The notes beneath the pieces are model-generated. The model saw nothing but the letters and a program-made list of their open reading frames with translations. It was not told the origin of the DNA and searched no databases. Source: G963923945 sp965199175 (GTDB lineage: Bacteria > Pseudomonadota > Alphaproteobacteria > G963923945). Taken from it: a DNA stretch of 64,000 bases. The stretch covers positions 682,001-746,000 of the forward strand of contig OZ240684.1 of NCBI GenBank assembly GCA_965199175.1, given 5' to 3'. The translations under genes and the position numbers were made by a program. Position 1 is the stretch's first letter. Each line of letters begins with the position of its first letter. This document shows positions 63,416 to 64,000 of this stretch, piece by piece.

Positions 63416-63859
63416 ATGGCTGGAAGCGTCAATAAGGTCATTCTTATCGGTAATCTTGGTCGTGATCCGGAAGTCCGCTCCATGCAATCAGGGGGACGGG
63501 TGGCCAATCTGTCCGTGGCAACATCAGAAAGCTGGATTGATCGTTCCACCGAAGAGCGTCGGGAGAAAACCGAATGGCACCGGGTGGTGATTTTCGATGA
63601 TAAATTAGTCGAAATCAGCGAAAATTATTTGAAAAAAGGCTCAAAAATTTACCTTGAAGGTCAGCTTCAAACACGCAAATGGACAGATCAATCCGGCAAT
63701 GAACGCTATACAACTGAGGTTGTTCTGCAACGCTTTCGCAGTACTCTTACGATGTTGGGTTCACGCAATGATGGTATTCAAACCGGGACAGATACTTTAC
63801 CCAGCCAGAATCCTGAACCTGCTTCTGATCCGGTTTTGGATGATGATATCCCTTTTTAA
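63416..63859 (+). CDS. ssb: Single-stranded DNA-binding protein
   Basis: 147 residues from ATG 63416 (MAGSVNKVILIGNLGRDPEV); a GTG two codons earlier is the alternative. OB-fold with VANLSVATSESW, EWHRVVIFDDKLVEI, KGSKIYLEGQLQTRKW, a short linker, and the acidic tip DDDIPF that binds partner proteins. After it, 63860-64000 shows nothing I can call. Confidence 0.96.
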   Translation: MAGSVNKVILIGNLGRDPEVRSMQSGGRVANLSVATSESWIDRSTEERREKTEWHRVVIFDDKLVEISENYLKKGSKIYLEGQLQTRKWTDQSGNERYTTEVVLQRFRSTLTMLGSRNDGIQTGTDTLPSQNPEPASDPVLDDDIPF

Positions 63860-64000
63860 GGGATGTCCTTTAAAGCCAGAATTGAACACCACAATTCATT
63901 TTAACAGCAAGATATTACAGATCGATACCCGGTGATTGGCTGGGTATTGATCCTGTCAAAAACATAGTCGAAAAACGTGATCTTGAAAACTGCATTGTCA

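Overview
The window is a 64 kb piece of an alphaproteobacterial chromosome with moderate, rather low G+C. The assignment rests on gene content and order typical of that class: a DUF3126 protein, an NDUFS4-type complex I accessory subunit, an ELM1-like protein, a DUF815 ATPase divergent from yajC-secD-secF, glnE next to bcp, the run argS-SPOR-nagZ-S2P-scpA-scpB-tatA-tatB-tatC-serS-pcm-M23, and a SUF cluster headed by an Rrf2 regulator. I cannot name the genus. No integrase, transposase, phage gene or CRISPR array is visible.

Layout. 0-3.4 kb: an orphan receiver/pentapeptide-repeat protein and three uncharacterised genes. 3.5-8.0 kb: UDP-GlcNAc synthesis (glmU-glmS, minus strand), divergent gph, tRNA-Val(CAC). 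8.2-10.9 kb: two small conserved genes, then a decayed dTDP-rhamnose/glycosyltransferase locus (an rfbD remnant with a frameshift and a glycosyltransferase::RfbB chimera). 11-21.5 kb: bcp, glnE, an AsmA-like giant, tyrS, anmK and an alpha/beta hydrolase. 22-36.3 kb: a sulfur and Fe-S island with cysE, three different cysteine desulfurases, mnmA, ferredoxin, an A-type carrier, sufT, sufS, sufD, sufC, sufB and an Rrf2 regulator, interrupted by one chemotaxis receptor. 36.7-39.5 kb: msrA, tRNA-His, NDUFS4-like gene, tRNA-Arg, xthA, erpA. 40-51.8 kb: one long plus-strand run covering translation (argS, serS), cell wall (SPOR, nagZ, LysM/M23), chromosome segregation (scpAB), Tat export, an intramembrane protease, pcm and a methyltransferase. 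51.8-56.1 kb: DUF815 ATPase and yajC-secD-secF. 56.2-64 kb: a PuuD-like membrane protein, a 2OG-Fe(II) oxygenase, an ELM1-like protein, an unknown membrane protein, and the divergent uvrA/ssb pair.

Most of the window is housekeeping. The most unusual feature is not a gene: the DNA is littered with short direct tandem duplications (2-5 copies of 12-33 bp), found in most larger intergenic gaps and in several coding sequences. Where they fall inside genes the period is always a multiple of three (12, 15 or 18 bp), the clearest case being a five-copy hexapeptide array inside a cysteine desulfurase. Between genes the periods are mostly not multiples of three (13, 16, 17, 22, 28). This looks like slippage-type duplication filtered by selection on reading frame. 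I saw no convincing new multi-gene system; the duplication pattern, the rhamnose-locus wreckage, the receiver without a phospho-acceptor, and a protein stop codon made from tRNA-Arg bases are the items most worth following up.
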